Source of the DNA: Selaginella moellendorffii
Taxonomy: Eukaryota; Streptophyta; Lycopodiopsida; Selaginellales; Selaginellaceae
Assembly: GCF_000143415.4 (NCBI RefSeq)
Contig: NW_003314314.1
Coordinates: 1,113,443-1,177,442, forward strand
Length of the DNA stretch: 64,000 bases
Direction of reading: 5' to 3'
The notes under the pieces were generated by a model, which saw only the letters and a program-made list of their open reading frames with translations, was not told the DNA's origin and made no database searches. Positions 43,501 through 55,855 of this stretch are shown one piece after another. The first letter of the stretch is position 1, and each line of letters opens with the position of its first letter. A program made the translations under genes and the position numbers.

Positions 43501-44580
43501 TGGCAACGAAACACTTCTTGTCACAGCCCGACCTGAGAGGGAAACAAGGTCGGTGGGCCAATCCCTTGGCCGAGTTTGATTGCGAGATTCTGTACAAGCC
43601 TGGGAAGAGCAACATCGTGGTGGATGCGCTAAGTCGAAAAGCGAGCTTGAGGTTAGCGATATCCAGTGCAACAGCAACTTTCTAGAATGATGTGCGGACA
43701 GTATATAAGAATGATGGTCTAGCACAAGAAGTGTTGCTGAGGAATCTAGAGGCATGGGAAGCTTACCAGAGAGGTGAGCTGCCAACGGAAGAGAAAACGG
43801 GCTATGCGGAACGCAACGGACTCATCTATTACAAGCAAACGAGGGTGTATGTTCTAGAAGGGGAACTAAGGAAGGTAGCCTTAGAAGAGTGTCATGACGG
43901 ACCTCTTGCGGGACACGGCGGAGTGCCCAAGACGATGGGCATACTCAAGAGGAAGTACCATTGGCCAGATATGGCTAAGGACGTCCAAGACTATGTAAAG
44001 ACATGTCCAACATGTCAGTAGATCAAAGCCGTGACTAAGGCTAGTGGGGGCTTGTTGCAAAGCATCCCAATTCCAGATCGTCTGTGGAAATGTCTTACGA
44101 TGGACTTCATCATGGGACTTCCCCCAAGCGAGGGGTTTGATGCGATATTTGTGGTGGTGGACCGATTTTCGAAAATGGCACATTTCATACCCACCACAAC
44201 GGAAGTGGATGCAGAAGGTGTGGCGAAGCTGTTCTTCGAACAAGTGGTTCGAGTGCGGGGAAGGCCGGAAGAGATCATCTCAGATCGAGATAAGATCTTC
44301 ACTAGTAGGTTCTGGAGGACTCTCTTGGAACAGTATCGCACCAAGTTGAAATTCAGCACAACTTATCACCCACAGACAGGTATGGGGTATTAAGTCAAGT
44401 TTGGTGGCACTAACACTTCTTGACAGACGGACAAATGGAAAGGGTGAATAGGCAGCCTAAGGATTATTTGCGATGCTATGTCACGGGAGACCAGACCGAT
44501 TGGGTAAGTCATTTGAGACTTGCGGAAATGTGTTATAACAACTCACCACATTCGAGTATCGGGGTGAGTCCATGGGAAGT
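40506..44580 (+). pseudogene. Element E gag-pol (family 1), 3' truncated
   Basis: Best-preserved family-1 copy. Gag starts at ATG 40506. Then follow the gag core (about 40900-41280), a zinc knuckle CYNCGEARHFSRECP (about 41610), the protease (GASDNF near 41840), RT (42430-43030), RNase H (about 43250-43640) and integrase (43800-44580). Single-base nonsense changes (TAG near 40638, 41985, 42325 and 44020) split it into four long frames. The RT box reads YIDNIL, so a catalytic Asp is lost. Intron 1 is present at 44380-44426. The element ends abruptly at 44580, so integrase C-terminus, chromodomain and 3' LTR are missing. Confidence 0.93.
44380..44426 (+). other. Probable intron 1 in chromovirus integrase (copy E)
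   Basis: 47 bp, GTATGGGG to TTGACAG, between HPQT and DGQMER. Same site and length as in copies B and D. Confidence 0.82.
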
Positions 44581-45204
44581 CATTGGGCATTCGCTAGTAC
44601 CACAAGGTTCCTACCTTGTCCATGCAGGGTTACCACGAACCGATTGAACCAATCTATCCTAAAGATTACGTCAAATCCTACCATATCCAATATGGTGAAA
44701 TCCATGTCTACTTTCTATGTCCTCACTTCGACTCTCGCTTGTCGAAGTACCTCATCAGTGCTTTGGCTACCTTGAACAAACTCTATAGTCCTTGGTTCTC
44801 CCAGCTGCTGCACCGTTAATTTGGCTTGCCAGACTATATCTACAGCCACAAAATTATCCGAAACACCCATGTCAATAAAGATCTTAACAACGCTACCTCC
44901 GACCTTCACTCAGAGGGCTAGTAGATGTCACAAACGACTCTCTACCAAAGTTGCTCGTATAATAAGTAACTTTGAGTTAGGGATTGAATCACATACCTTA
45001 GTTTGGATTTCACCCAACTTAATGGATATATTAGCTTTGGCCTTCTTCGAGTAGGGACATTCCCTTGAGAAGTGTCCTACTTCACCACAGTTGTAACATA
45101 CATTGTTTCCCACACTGCTAACCAATTTGCCCTTTTTATCCGTGGGTTTGTCTCTTTTTGCTTGACTCCCCCACGTACTCGCTCGTTAACCACCGAATTT
45201 GTTG
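44581..45204 (-). pseudogene. Family-1 protease and gag zinc-knuckle fragment, inverted
   Basis: The minus-strand reading gives CYNCGEVGHFSRECP (near 45100) and GVSDNF (near 44870). It corresponds to 41505-42115 of element E in reverse orientation. The junction with element E at 44580 is an inversion breakpoint. Confidence 0.87.
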
Positions 45205-45610
45205 CATGTGTTGCACCCAAGACTTGGGATTTAGAGGGTCCCATAATCAAGTCTTGTGGTACGAAGGGATGTTAGGAACCTGGGGGCTTAGTGTGCTTGG
45301 CTGTTTGTGCCCACCGGGAGTGTAACCAAACCTTAAGTCCAGTCTAACTGAGGAGGGGGATTGAGAGAGATTTGGGAATCCACATTGGGGCCACCTAAGG
45401 AAGTGCTCAAGAGCAGCTCCCACTCCCGAAAGGGAAACCGACTGCAGTGCTCCCGGCTCATGTGGAGTGGTGCCCCACTTGAGTACCTTGCGACTCATTG
45501 GTCTTCACCCTTCCTAGAGGCTTGAGCCTTCCCTTCGGAATGGAAGTGGGGGGGTAGAGGTACCCATACCAGGTTGTTAGGCCACGGTGTTTTGCCCCGG
45601 CGTCCCGAAT
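45205..45610 (+). repeat. Scrambled family-1 LTR pieces
   Basis: 45205-45385 corresponds to LTR positions near 40085-40265, and 45386-45610 to the earlier part (about 39860-40085). The order is swapped relative to an intact LTR, as expected for a junction between two truncated LTRs. Confidence 0.82.
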
Positions 45611-46902
45611 TCAACACCTTGAACTAGGGTTTTTGTTACTCCAAATTGTTAATCCCTCTTAGCAAGTCATACAATTAATGTAATATGGTCCTATACATAA
45701 ATGTGAAAGGCCTTAAATATCAAACTTTGTCCAAATCATCTTTTTGAATATGTGGGGATTATTTCCCCAACCTTGATACCCTCACCTCATGGCAAGTTTC
45801 AAGACCATGTTTCTACTATACTACTCTATTTTGGATAGATGGACCTTTCCCATCTCTAACTTTTTACAACTTTAGACATTGGATAGTATTCATTATTCTC
45901 TAGGAATTTAGTCTTTTGGGCCTTATTTAATACCTTCATGATACCAAACACTACTTCTTTGATGTTTTAAGATATTTATATGTTTCAATGATGGACTTCC
46001 TAGATAATGAGCATTTATTGTTATGACACTGACTCACTTTATTGCAATACCTTAAGGGATATATTTAATTTCCTTTTTATCTTGGCAAGAAGTCTATAAA
46101 AGTTAGCTCTTACTATTCCAACCAATTAGTCCAAACCTTTTCTTAGTTTCTTTATAATTATCATGTTCTACAACTCCTTATTAGTACTTCCACACCTTCA
46201 TCAATATTTTGTCAAAACACCTAAATCCCATACTTGCCAACTTAAGTTATACCAATCGTATTTCCATTGGATTTCCTTTTGTAAGGGGTTCTTGTGACCT
46301 AGCCAACTTGATCTCAAGGCATCTTCCTTTGAGTTGGTGTCTCTACACTATCGGCTTTATGAGTTTATCTTCATAACATATTCCATTTGTGTCTATGCCT
46401 TTTACCAAGATTATATTTGTCATTTCTTATACCAACTATTGGTTAAGCACTTCACTAACATATTTACATATAACCCTTTGCAAAAGTTACTTTCTTTTAT
46501 AAATACCTTTTTCTGACTTTAGTATAGCATCTTTCACCAATGAGATACTCACCATTCTCATACTTAGGTCTCAAGATCCTCCCAATGCTTGATTAGGTAC
46601 AATACACTTCACTCTAACTATATCTAAGTCTTTGGGACTATCTTTAACTCCACTAAGTCATTCAATTTTTGGATATTGCTAATCTAATAACCCATAAGGT
46701 TCTAACCTTATGGCTAATTTTAAGATGCCACCACACTTGAATACAACTTTTTGTATTCATATCCCACTTATAAGGACCATTCTTGCAAGTATTACATTGA
46801 TACTCAATTATCCTTCATTCCACGTGGGTTATCTTTGCCTCTTAGAACTATCATTCCATTGTGAGACACAAATCCCTAAGCTCCAAAGTGGAGTTAAAAG
46901 GG
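45611..46902. other. AT-rich sequence without recognised features
   Basis: No supported gene or repeat border. It resembles 30713-32974 in composition. Confidence 0.4.
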
Positions 46903-48175
46903 TGCTATGTGGTAGTGGCTGAAGTGAAAACCAAATAAGCAAGACATGTTTGGACTAAAAGCTCTGACTTGAAAAGTCAAAAACAAGAATGAAACTCCCA
47001 ACAAAGGGCTCAAGAAATAAGCTTGAAGTAAGCAACAAGTGAGTCTTTAGAAAATGGATTTGAGATGGACCTAAGAAGAACCCCAGATAGAGTTCGAGAT
47101 GGACCCGAGATGGAGTCCCAGATGGAGTCCAAGATGGACCCAAGATGGAGTCCAAGATGGAGTTCGAGATGGAGTTCGAGATGGACCCGAGATGGAGTCC
47201 CAGATGGAGTCTAAGATGGACCCAAGATAGAGTTCGAGATGGAGTTCAAGATGGACCCAAGATGGAGTCCGAGATGGAGTTCGAGATGGAACCAAGACCA
47301 AGACTGAGACTAAGACTGAGTTCGAGTCTGAGTCCAAGTCCGAATCTAAATACTAATACAAGCTATTAGGTGAAAGCCTAAAGCAATCGTCCCCTTGGGG
47401 GCGGAGGAGGGGGGGTTGTTGTAGGGGGTTCCAAAAGTATAGTAGGGAGAGTGTGAGGGTTGGACCCTAGTGGAGCCAATTTGGCCAGGAAAGGCCAGTG
47501 TGACCCAGGAAGGCTATGCTTACATATTGAGTGATAATATATCCATTGAGGAGTCCAAGGCTAGAGTGAATAAAGACTAACAAGCGGGGTAGCTTAGTGA
47601 AGTGTTCAAGAGCCGACTCTAATTCCCCCAGGACACTGAATGGTCGATACACCCAGTCCAAGTGTGAGTGGCACTACTTACATGGATATCTAGCATGGCT
47701 CAATGGAACCTTGCTCTAGCCCCATGACTATAGCACCCAAAGGTAGAAAGTGGGGAGAGTACCCATGAGGCTCACGTAAGGCCATGATATTCTGAAATGT
47801 TGTCCCAAAGTCTTGGACTGTGGAAGGGAAGAGGAGCAGTCCTCTGGTGTAGTAACCAAGGATGCAGTCACATGGTGAGAAAGTCCTAGAGGACAATGGG
47901 ACTTAGTGGTCAGGTCTGTAGGCCTTGATCTAGTGGCAATGTTGGCAAACACAATTATGGATAGAAAGGGATTTGGTAGGCACTGAAAAAGGGATATTAG
48001 GGAAGGCTATTCCCCATGTCTGTTAGCATCCTAAAGATGCTAAGGAGTGGATCTGGGATGATCACTCATGGACGGATGGCCTAATCTTTGAGAGACAGAA
48101 CTGTGATGTAGGTGGTGTTGGATCATCGGTGTGACAAAGGTGAATGGGCATGGCCTTAGTGTAACAGGTTGATAT
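46903..48175 (+). repeat. Family-2 LTR, third copy, truncated
   Basis: Starts TGCTATGTGG after a purine-rich ggagttaaaaggg. The GATGGA-type tract is at 47050-47290, a G-rich patch at about 47395-47416, then GGTTCCAAAAGTATAGTAGGG. It ends inside the LTR body and joins family-3 pol. Confidence 0.85.
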
Positions 48176-49626
48176 AATGTGGTGGCAGATGCCTTATCTC
48201 GTATTCGTCATATGACAATGTTACAAACACAGTTTTTCATCATTTGAGTAAGGTGGTCAGCGAGTTTGGGTAGTTAGTTGAGCATGCTCAAACTCAAGAT
48301 GCTAAGGTGGCCTCTGCGAGACCAAATGGAAGCTCCTTTCTCATTAGTGGATGGGATTCTCTACTACAATGGCCGTGTTTATTTACCACAAGTGGATGTG
48401 TTAATTACTCAAGTTTTATTCCACTATTATGATCATCTAAAGGCCGGTCATTTTGGGGAGGAAGAAGATGTATAAGTTGATTAAGCGCAATTTTTATTGG
48501 AGGAATATGAAGGGTGATATTCTTGAGTATTGTAAATCATGCAAGCTTTGTCAATGAATAAAGGTGCTAAGGGAGAAGCCAAAGGGACTTTTGCAACTTT
48601 TACCTATTCCTCAAAATTATTGATATAATATCTTTATGGACTTCATCACTTGTTTGTCACGAATATAGAGGCAAAAGGAGTAAGTATAGGTCATAGTGGA
48701 TCCGTTGACGAAATATGTGCGGTTGTTGGCTCTTCAGAAGACTGTCACTGCCTCAAACTTAATTGCGGTCTACTTGGAAAAAGTTTTTCCTGATTTGGTT
48801 TGCTAGAAAACATCGTTAGTGATCGAGATTCAAAGTTCACAAATGGATTTTGGAAGAGCTTTGCAAAGGCTATGCAAGTGACTTTGAAACTCTCAAGTGG
48901 AGATCATCCTCAAATGGATGGGCAAATCGAGCATGTGAATCAGGTGTGGAGGATATGTTACGTTGTAGCGTTGGTCAAAGGCAAGGATAGTGGGATCCAT
49001 ATCTTCCGTTGGTAAAATTTGCTCACAACAATAGCAAACACAGTGGAACCAAGTTAAGTCCTTACTTTGCCATGTTTGGAAGGCATCCCTAAACAGCGGT
49101 GGAGTTGGGATTCCATTTGAGTAAGGACGTTCAAGATAAGCTTGATTCAAAGATGACTAATTTGGCCATAGAACTTGATGAGATTCTAGTGGTGTGCAAA
49201 TGGAATTTGCAAGTAGCTCAGGATAGAGCAGAGAAGTTTGCTAATGAGCATTGCCAATTCTAGGAATATAAGGATCTTGTTTTCGTGCGAGTGATCTTTT
49301 CATCAAGTGAGTAGCAGAACACCATAGTGCCTTTATAGACAAGGAAGAGTGATAAACTTTTCCCATCAATATGCTGGTCCATATGAAGTGTTAGAGTGCA
49401 TTGGTAAAATGGCTTATTGGATGTGGTTACCAGCTGGGGTGAAAATTCATTCGGTATTTTATATCAGCTAGTTGAAAGGTGTACTATCTTGGAGTGACGG
49501 GCCCAATGCCTCCTTGATGTATACGCCTATGGAAGATGGACTAAGAGCTTGAGCAAAGTTCCCTAGAAAGGGTGATCACTGATACAACTCGTCCTTGGGA
49601 CAAAGACTTTATTGGGGGGGAAGAAT
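48176..49626 (+). pseudogene. Family-3 gypsy RNase H end and integrase
   Basis: Starts at the RNase H end (VADALSR near 48185), then the integrase zinc region (about 48390-48560), the core (DFI near 48640; IVSDRDSKFTNGFWKSF near 48810; DGQIEHVNQVW near 48918) and the C-terminal part, all with stops. It ends in a G-rich polypurine tract before an LTR start at 49627 (TGTTAGGCGTCAGC). No chromodomain is seen. Confidence 0.82.
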
Positions 49627-50010
49627 TGTTAGGCGTCAGCTTTGACCACATGGTCAACATCAGAGATTTACACTAGCAGCAGTAAGACTATCCTTCGAGG
49701 GGGAAGCTAGAAAGGCTGGAGGAGTGGTAGAAAGCATGGGTACTGTGGTGACTAAAAAGGAGGTTTGTTGGAGATAGTGCCCCCTGGAGTTGATCTTGCA
49801 GACTGCACAAAGGGGACTTTGTTATGATCCGGCGCAAAAAGACAGAGATCTAGTTGCCCTAGACTATGATATGCCACCTCTTAAGGTTCCTCACCACCCA
49901 ACCACTCCTGAGCTACCTCAAAAGTTCCACTGCACCACTGCTCCACTGTGAGCCTTAGGGTAGGTTTTGTCCCTTACCCTAATATGCCTTAATATACCCT
50001 CCTTTGTCTC
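49627..50010. repeat. Family-3 LTR start, LINE-tail-like piece and inverted LTR piece
   Basis: 49627-49660 is the start of the family-3 LTR. 49661-49825 matches the tail of the LINE fragment at 10230-10450. About 49840-50010 is the reverse complement of 30360-30530 (family-3 LTR). The overall order suggests several small rearrangements. Confidence 0.6.
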
Positions 50011-50848
50011 AATTGCATGCTTCCCAGAAGGTTTGGACCCCATCACACACCATACCGCCCATCTAGCATGGCTAAAAGCCTCCCACACAGGAACCCCAAT
50101 GGACATGGATCCCCCAGCCGTGTTGTCCCCTGCACCTCATATGCCGCAGGACCGAGATATGGAGATGCATCGACATCATCCTCCTGAGAGAGAAAATGTA
50201 ATAGTTATAAATGCAATAGAACAAGAAAGAAAACTTATGTTGAGATGGATCTTTCTTGCCTGTGTAGAAGTTAACCTCTAAAAGTCCTTGATGTTTCACA
50301 AGAAGAGATGCGATTTAAGGCTCATCTGCTGGGACTGAACACTATCAACATGCTCAAGGTTCGCTCCATATGATAGCTTTCACTTTCTTTTTCTACAGGT
50401 TGCCTTGTATGTCCAAGGATACATAAGGTTTGCCATTTCTTCTGTCCTCTTCTAGACGACAACGTTGGCAATAGCGCATGGTATTATGCAGCTCCGTCAT
50501 CAGCCTAAAAGTTAGTCGTTTCACAAGAAGCTCATATAGCAATTTCCTTTTACTGTTGGGGCGAGGGGAAAACGAATGAGGCCACGGGAATTGGAGGTGT
50601 ATGAGAGCTACATCAGGCTGTCTCCTAACCTCATCTTGTTTTCAGGACCGCAAGGTCGTAAAGATTTTGATTCAATTCTCTTGGCCCTCGCGGTGTAGAT
50701 TTTCCAGGAGGCACAATATTGGGTGAATGTTTACAATGCAGTTTTCATGCCAAGGAAGCAGTAGAAGGGAGACAAGTTTGTTAAGCATATGCTAATTTCA
50801 TCCAAGCCACTCGAAGCATTCAGTGCCAAGCCATCATCTCTCTGAGTG
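50011..50848. other. Intergenic sequence at the repeat-gene boundary
   Basis: No supported gene. Marks the change from repeat-rich DNA to the gene-dense right end. The downstream neighbour's stop codon is at 50849. Confidence 0.45.
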
Positions 50849-51637
50849 CTATGATACAGGGGGTGCCACAAGCTGAGGCGTGGCGGCTACAGCTGGGTCG
50901 GGAGGTTGAGCTGCATCGGCAGCAGGTTCGGGTAGTTTCTTCTTCTTGCTTTTCTTGGCCTCCTCGGCTGCTAGTTGCTCCTGGTATTGGCGGTTGAGCT
51001 CTTGCACTAAAGCTCTCTCCTCTTCATCCTCTTGGACAATCTGTGTCAAAGCCGCAATATTAAACTATGTCTCAAGTACTCGCTCTTTCTTTCTTTCTCA
51101 CCTTGTCGAGCTTCAATACGTCCCTCCAGATGTTTGCTCCTTGTGGGCAACGAACGTACCTGGGCAAAAAACAGCCTGAATACACGCCTTACTTAGCAAG
51201 GAGTGAATTTACTACTCTTGTTCGTAGAGTTGCTCCTCAATAGGCGACTGATATTCGCACCGGTGCTCCACCCACAGATTGCTTGATTCTGGATCATCCT
51301 TTTTGGCATACCTGCAAAAGAACGAGAAGAATTTACAGCGAGCACCTCCCGAGTACGCATCACATTGTGCACCTCCTGACCAACGACCAGTCAATGGACC
51401 GACCGACCGAGCCATTTCGCGACACTGGACCAGGGTTTAGACGAAAGGGTGGAAATACTTGACACCCAGAACAGCTGCAGTCAGCCCTAGCGGTGTTGTC
51501 AGCAAATCACTCGGCTGCAACGCAAGAGTTGATCAGAAATGTAGTTTGAACAACGTGCGCTCTTTCACCTTGACTCTGTACGCTAGCAGGTCATCCTGAC
51601 CGGTGTAAAACGCGGGCGCCTTCTTCTTTGGAGCCAT
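50849..51637 (-). CDS. Small conserved plant protein of unknown function
   Basis: Start ATG at 51637 (MAPKKKAPAFYTGQDDLLAYR). Read with four short introns the frame continues through PSDLLTTPLGLTAAVLGVK, then YAKKDDPESSNLWVEH, EQLYEQE, NIWRDVLKLDK and EEERALVQELNRQYQEQ to a stop at 50849. One intron (about 51157-51212) is 56 bp, GTAGTAAA to TGCCCAG. The C-terminus is a charged coiled-coil-like stretch (EELNRQ, EEAKKSKKKK) followed by a Pro/Ala-rich tail. I recall similar unnamed plant proteins but no function. It lies 77 bp downstream of the FAM114-like gene, same strand. Confidence 0.65.
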
Positions 51638-51714
51638 TGGTAAGCCCCAAGCGGCAACAGGCGTGGCACTACCTTTTAATGCGAAGAATATTCACATTCC
51701 TTTTTTTTAACACA

Positions 51715-53571
51715 TCAATTCCTGACAGCCGTTGAGACGAGGACGAACATAAGCTGCTCAAGACCGTATTGCAACTTCCCAACGGCAGCACTTCCATCGC
51801 TCTGGAGGTCACAGCACAGCCCGCGAGCCTCGTCCTCAATAGACTGGTACCTCGCAGAGGCGGGAGCTTGCTCCTCGATCACTTTCTCCTTGGCAGCCTG
51901 AAACGCTGCTACAACGTCCCCAATGCCTACACAGCCGCTGCTCTATATAACCGGAAAATTGCTCGTAAAGGCTTACCCGTTACAAAGCTGTCTGAAATTG
52001 CTTCCATATCAGTAACCATATTGAGCGCCCGGCTCCTGACCACAAGAGCTTTGCTTAAGCAGTCCTTGGGCCATTCAAACTCGCGGCCATCGCTTTCTTT
52101 CGCTCCTGATTCCTCTGAGTTGCCTTCCCGGAGGGACCTGCTCAATAGCACGAGGTGCGACATGCAAACGGCGCACAGCTCCGATAGTCTCTGCACAAAA
52201 TCCAAAGCTCTAGAGCTTGAACGGCAAGAGAAAAGAACAAAGGCCTTACGTGGACGCCTTCTGCTTTGATCGCTTCTATGCGATCCCACGTCTTCTGTAT
52301 AACCTCACTGACAGCCAATCCTTCGAGTGTGGTGGTAAAGCTAGCATTTTAGAGGCGACCATGCGTACATGTGAGAGACAAAAGCCAACAAGCATACCTA
52401 GTCGCCATTTCCGCAGCTTTACTGACACCAGCTTCACGTAGTGACTTCACCTCACTTCCATCTAGCAGCGATTCTGCTCCAATTTTCTTACCTTTATCAC
52501 CATCGGCGGAGCAGTCACCACCATCTCCAAGACTCAACACGCGAGGAACCTGCTTGCACAGCTCGTCGAAAGCAGCGCGCTCTTCCGTAGACATTTTTGA
52601 TTTTGCTCGGTTGCAGACCAGTGCGTAGTGACTGGAAAGAGCCTCCAGTTCCTGAATGCAGCGCATCTCTCCATCAGACGGAGGAGAGCCACTTGCTTAC
52701 CTCAAGATGTTCTGGACCCCCGTAAATGTAGAAGCAGTGGTCAAAACTTGCATCTTCTGCTGCATTCTGTCGGTTTTCTGCTTGGTCCCCAACGCCGTCG
52801 AGCGCCAGAATATCCAGAGTCTCCTTCCCCACGAACTCCAAAGCCTTGAGACTCTTGGCGGTCAACTCCCTGCCGCTCTACAATCTAGACAAGTTTACGA
52901 CGTCCAACAAACTTGAGCTCCTACCTGGATGAGCTTGGGAGCAAGAGCACTTGCCTTGGCGCTCAGGCCCTCGCTGTGAACGCTACCCGCAAACACTTCG
53001 GCCGAGCTCTCAAGCCTGAGTAGATGATGGTGGAAGTGTGAGCAAAGGCGTGCACACGTTTGCATACCTGTGGACAAAGCTCATCCCTCCTTTCCAGGCA
53101 TTTCCCAAAGCCTGGTATGCCTCGGACGCCAAGTTCTCCACGGAAGAGTCCAAGACCTTGAGACCCTGGCACATCGCGGGGCTAGTTAGTGCTAGATTCA
53201 CCCAGCCATGGGAGTGTACGTACGTGGCCGATGCTGGAATCCCTACTGGCACCCTCCAGCCTCTTGAGCGCATCCCTGCGTAGCCTGTCGCTGGGAGAAT
53301 CGTCGTCTGCGCCTTGCGCATCCTTGGCACTAGTCTCCTCGGCCTTGTCCGTGAGCGATTCAGCCAGCGTCGACTGCAAATCAGCCATGCCCTTGGCCGC
53401 TCCTTTGGCTGCCTCGACGGCCTGCAGCACACACACATGGATCCACCAAATCCGAGCTTGCCTCGCACTCACATTCTTGGAGATGCCTTCCGCTGCCTTG
53501 TGCAGATCCGCAAGAGCTGCAAAGCCCCACGATCCCCATCCCCAGCTCCCCTCCTCCCGCTGCTCCGTCAT
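51715..53571 (-). CDS. FAM114 (NOXP20)-like protein
   Basis: ATG at 53571, MTEQREEGSWGWGSWG. About ten exons with ~50-bp introns. Intron 1 is 53422-53472 (51 bp, GTGAGT to CTGCAG). In order: the Trp/Gly-rich N-terminus, an amphipathic helix region (LADLHKAAEGISKNV, AVEAAKGAAKGMADL), GLKVLDSSVENLASEAYQ, then TAKSLKALEFVGKETLDILA, which is the FAM114 signature region, then GGPEHLE, ELEALSSHYALVCNRAKS and a C-terminal helical part ending near 51715. Vertebrate relatives associate with the Golgi and small GTPases (established for the family). The role in plants is unknown to me. Exons read cleanly with no defect seen. Confidence 0.75.
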
Positions 53572-53641
53572 GGCCGACAAGAAACAAAACCCTAGGCTAT
53601 GCTATGCCCACTTGTGTCATTACACTCTCAATCCAAGCAAG

Positions 53642-55716
53642 TTACAACTCTGGGGAGGCGGCCACCGGAGCAACCCGCCACGCCTGCCTTGACATCTTGA
53701 GCTTGTCCACCTCTTGCGATTGCAGCTCGCTGCCCTCGCCGTCTCCACCGCCGTCTCGTGATGCCGACGAGCCAACCCACATCGCATTTGAGAAGCAGCT
53801 CTCGTCGTCGTCACCACCCAGCACATGATGGTGAGCAGCGGCCGCCGGAGCCGCAGCGGGAGCGGCATCGTCAACGGAGGCGTCTTGGTCGCTCGTGCTT
53901 GTCGACGAGTCGGAGGTTTCCACAGTGGGCTGGCCGAGGCTCACTTGCAAGAGCTTGTGCCGCCGCTCCAACACGCCCCTGTTGAAATGCGGCGGGGACG
54001 TTCGAGAGGTGGGCGACGCTTGCTTGTTTATGAGCTTGTTGAGCACTTTGTTGGAGGTGGCCACCTCCCCGCGCCCTGCTGCCGCCCGCGCTGACACCAA
54101 GCCGCCACCTCGTCTCTTTCGTCTGCTGCCTTGCTTCACCCTCTGGAAGCTATCGTTCCTCGTCGCGGGCTCGGCCTGGCTGCTGCCCTCCTCCATTTCA
54201 AACAGGTCGGACACATCGGCCAGCCACATGGTTTGCTTGTCCTTCTTCAGAGCCTGCGCACGCGTCACCAGGCGGTGTAGCCTGGCCTCCGCCGCTTGCG
54301 TGTCTGGGCTCATGGCTGCTGCAGTTGCATCCAGTGCCTGCTCTGCACGCGTCGAAACACCGTCCTCGTTGGCGATGACCGCAAGCCGGGAGCTTTTCTT
54401 CTGCGAGCCACCACCCTCGTTCAAGCCTCTACTCGTTACGTATAGTGCTACACGACGTACCTTGCCTCTGGACACCGCAGCTTCGTGTGGCACCACAGGT
54501 TTCAGAGCAGGAGCATACAAGCCAAAGGCACCGTCCGGCTTGCATCTCTTGCGAGACAGCTTGTGTACTTTCCATTCCTCGATCCTCGACAGGCACCGGC
54601 CGTCCAAACAGAGCTGAGTGAGGCACGTCAAGAGCGTCCGGATTTTGTAGCGGCTGCACATACCTTGCCAGGGTCCGGAAAGAAGCTGAACACTTTCTCC
54701 CGATAGTCACGAGCGTAGGTGACGGGATTCCCTTGGAGGCAGAGCGACGAAAGGAAGCGCAAGCCGCCAAACCTCTCCAGCTCGCCAAAGTTGGAGATGG
54801 TGTTGTGCGAGATGTCGAGATGGCGGAGTAGGACAAGGGTGTCGATGCCCCTGGTAATGGAGAGCGCGTTGAACCTGAGGATAAGAGTGGTGAGAGAGGA
54901 GGACACCTGCGTGTGTCAAGGAAGTTGGTCAGGGAAGCCAAGCGTGTGACATCAAACCTGGTCTAGCCTGGACACGGACTGGATCCAGTTGAAGCCCAGG
55001 TCTAGAAACTTGATCTGCTTGCAGCTGCCAAGGTTGAGGACGTGCGTCAGCCTGTTCCTGCGGAGGTCGAGCACCTCCACAGCTGGTAGCAAGTGCAACG
55101 AGTCGTCCATGACGGGCAGCGCGTTGCAGGCGCACGAGACGGAGGCGAGGCGGCTCCACGGCTGCGCGCTGCCAATGTCCACCATCCGCTCGGCCAGGAC
55201 ATGGCGCAGAGCATCCTAGGTCCCCTAAAGGGCATCAAGGATTCAAGGTGGCAAAAGGCAATGTGGTCCACTTACCGTGGAGTTGTGGCAGATGAGCTTC
55301 TCCAGGTGGGGGCGGAGGTGGAGGAGGCCCCTGGCGGCGGAGGTGGACAAGTCGCAGCCCCGGAGCTCCAGCGACCGCAGCCTCTCGAACGGCAGCAGAT
55401 TGATGGGCGTGGGATCCCGAGCAGGGGATTGCACAAGCGACACGACCTTGACACTGGCCAGCAGCCCAAGGACACGGCGGAGCAGCTCTAGAGCCCGGTG
55501 GTCGCCAAGGTCCGCGATGTAAGCGCGCAGGTAGTCCACGGGCGCCGCCGTGTGCAGCTGCTCCAGCTCCTGCAGCGAATCCAGCCGCGCCTGGAGGTAG
55601 TGCAGGCCCAGCGGGTTGAGCTTGAGCACCCTGCTCCCGTCCAGCAGCGCCGCGACGTTCTCCTCCACGAAGCGCGCCAGCATGTCCAAGTACCTGTCGC
55701 CCGTCACGATCTCCAT
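53642..55716 (-). CDS. STK11IP-like leucine-rich repeat protein
   Basis: ATG at 55716 (MEIVTGDRYLDMLARF). Exons 55716-55276, 55215-54958, 54906-54664 and 54613-53642; introns are 60, 51 and 50 bp with GT-AG ends. The N-terminal exon carries the STK11IP-type head (INLLPFERLRSLELRGCDL, LEKLICHNST). Exons 2 and 3 carry SDS22-like leucine-rich repeats (LPAVEVLDLRRNRL, IKFLDLGFNWIQSV, LLRHLDISHNTISN, LSSLCLQGNPV). The long last exon is Arg/Lys- and Ser-rich with low-complexity Ala/Asp stretches. In animals STK11IP binds the kinase LKB1; the plant partner is unknown. It is divergent from DPY30 with only 139 bp between start codons, a likely shared promoter. Confidence 0.78.
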
Positions 55717-55855
55717 GGCCGCAGGCAGGGCGGCCTGGAAGCCCGACCTAAGAGAAGCGAATATTCCACCGGGGCAAGGGTCGTGGCCGTTTGACGAGTC
55801 AACCACAAGCGCTTGACACGCGGAGTCTTACTTTTGGAGGGCGTCGCCAATCGCC
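55717..55855. promoter_or_regulatory. Probable bidirectional promoter, STK11IP-like and DPY30
   Basis: 139 bp between two divergent start codons. It must hold both 5' leaders and promoters unless upstream non-coding exons exist. No TATA box is obvious. Confidence 0.5.

Noticed and set aside
54391-54460. An extra 33-bp intron in the last STK11IP-like exon (GTACG to GTAG)
   Set aside because: Far below the ~46-60 bp typical here, and the frame is open without splicing; undecided but not called.
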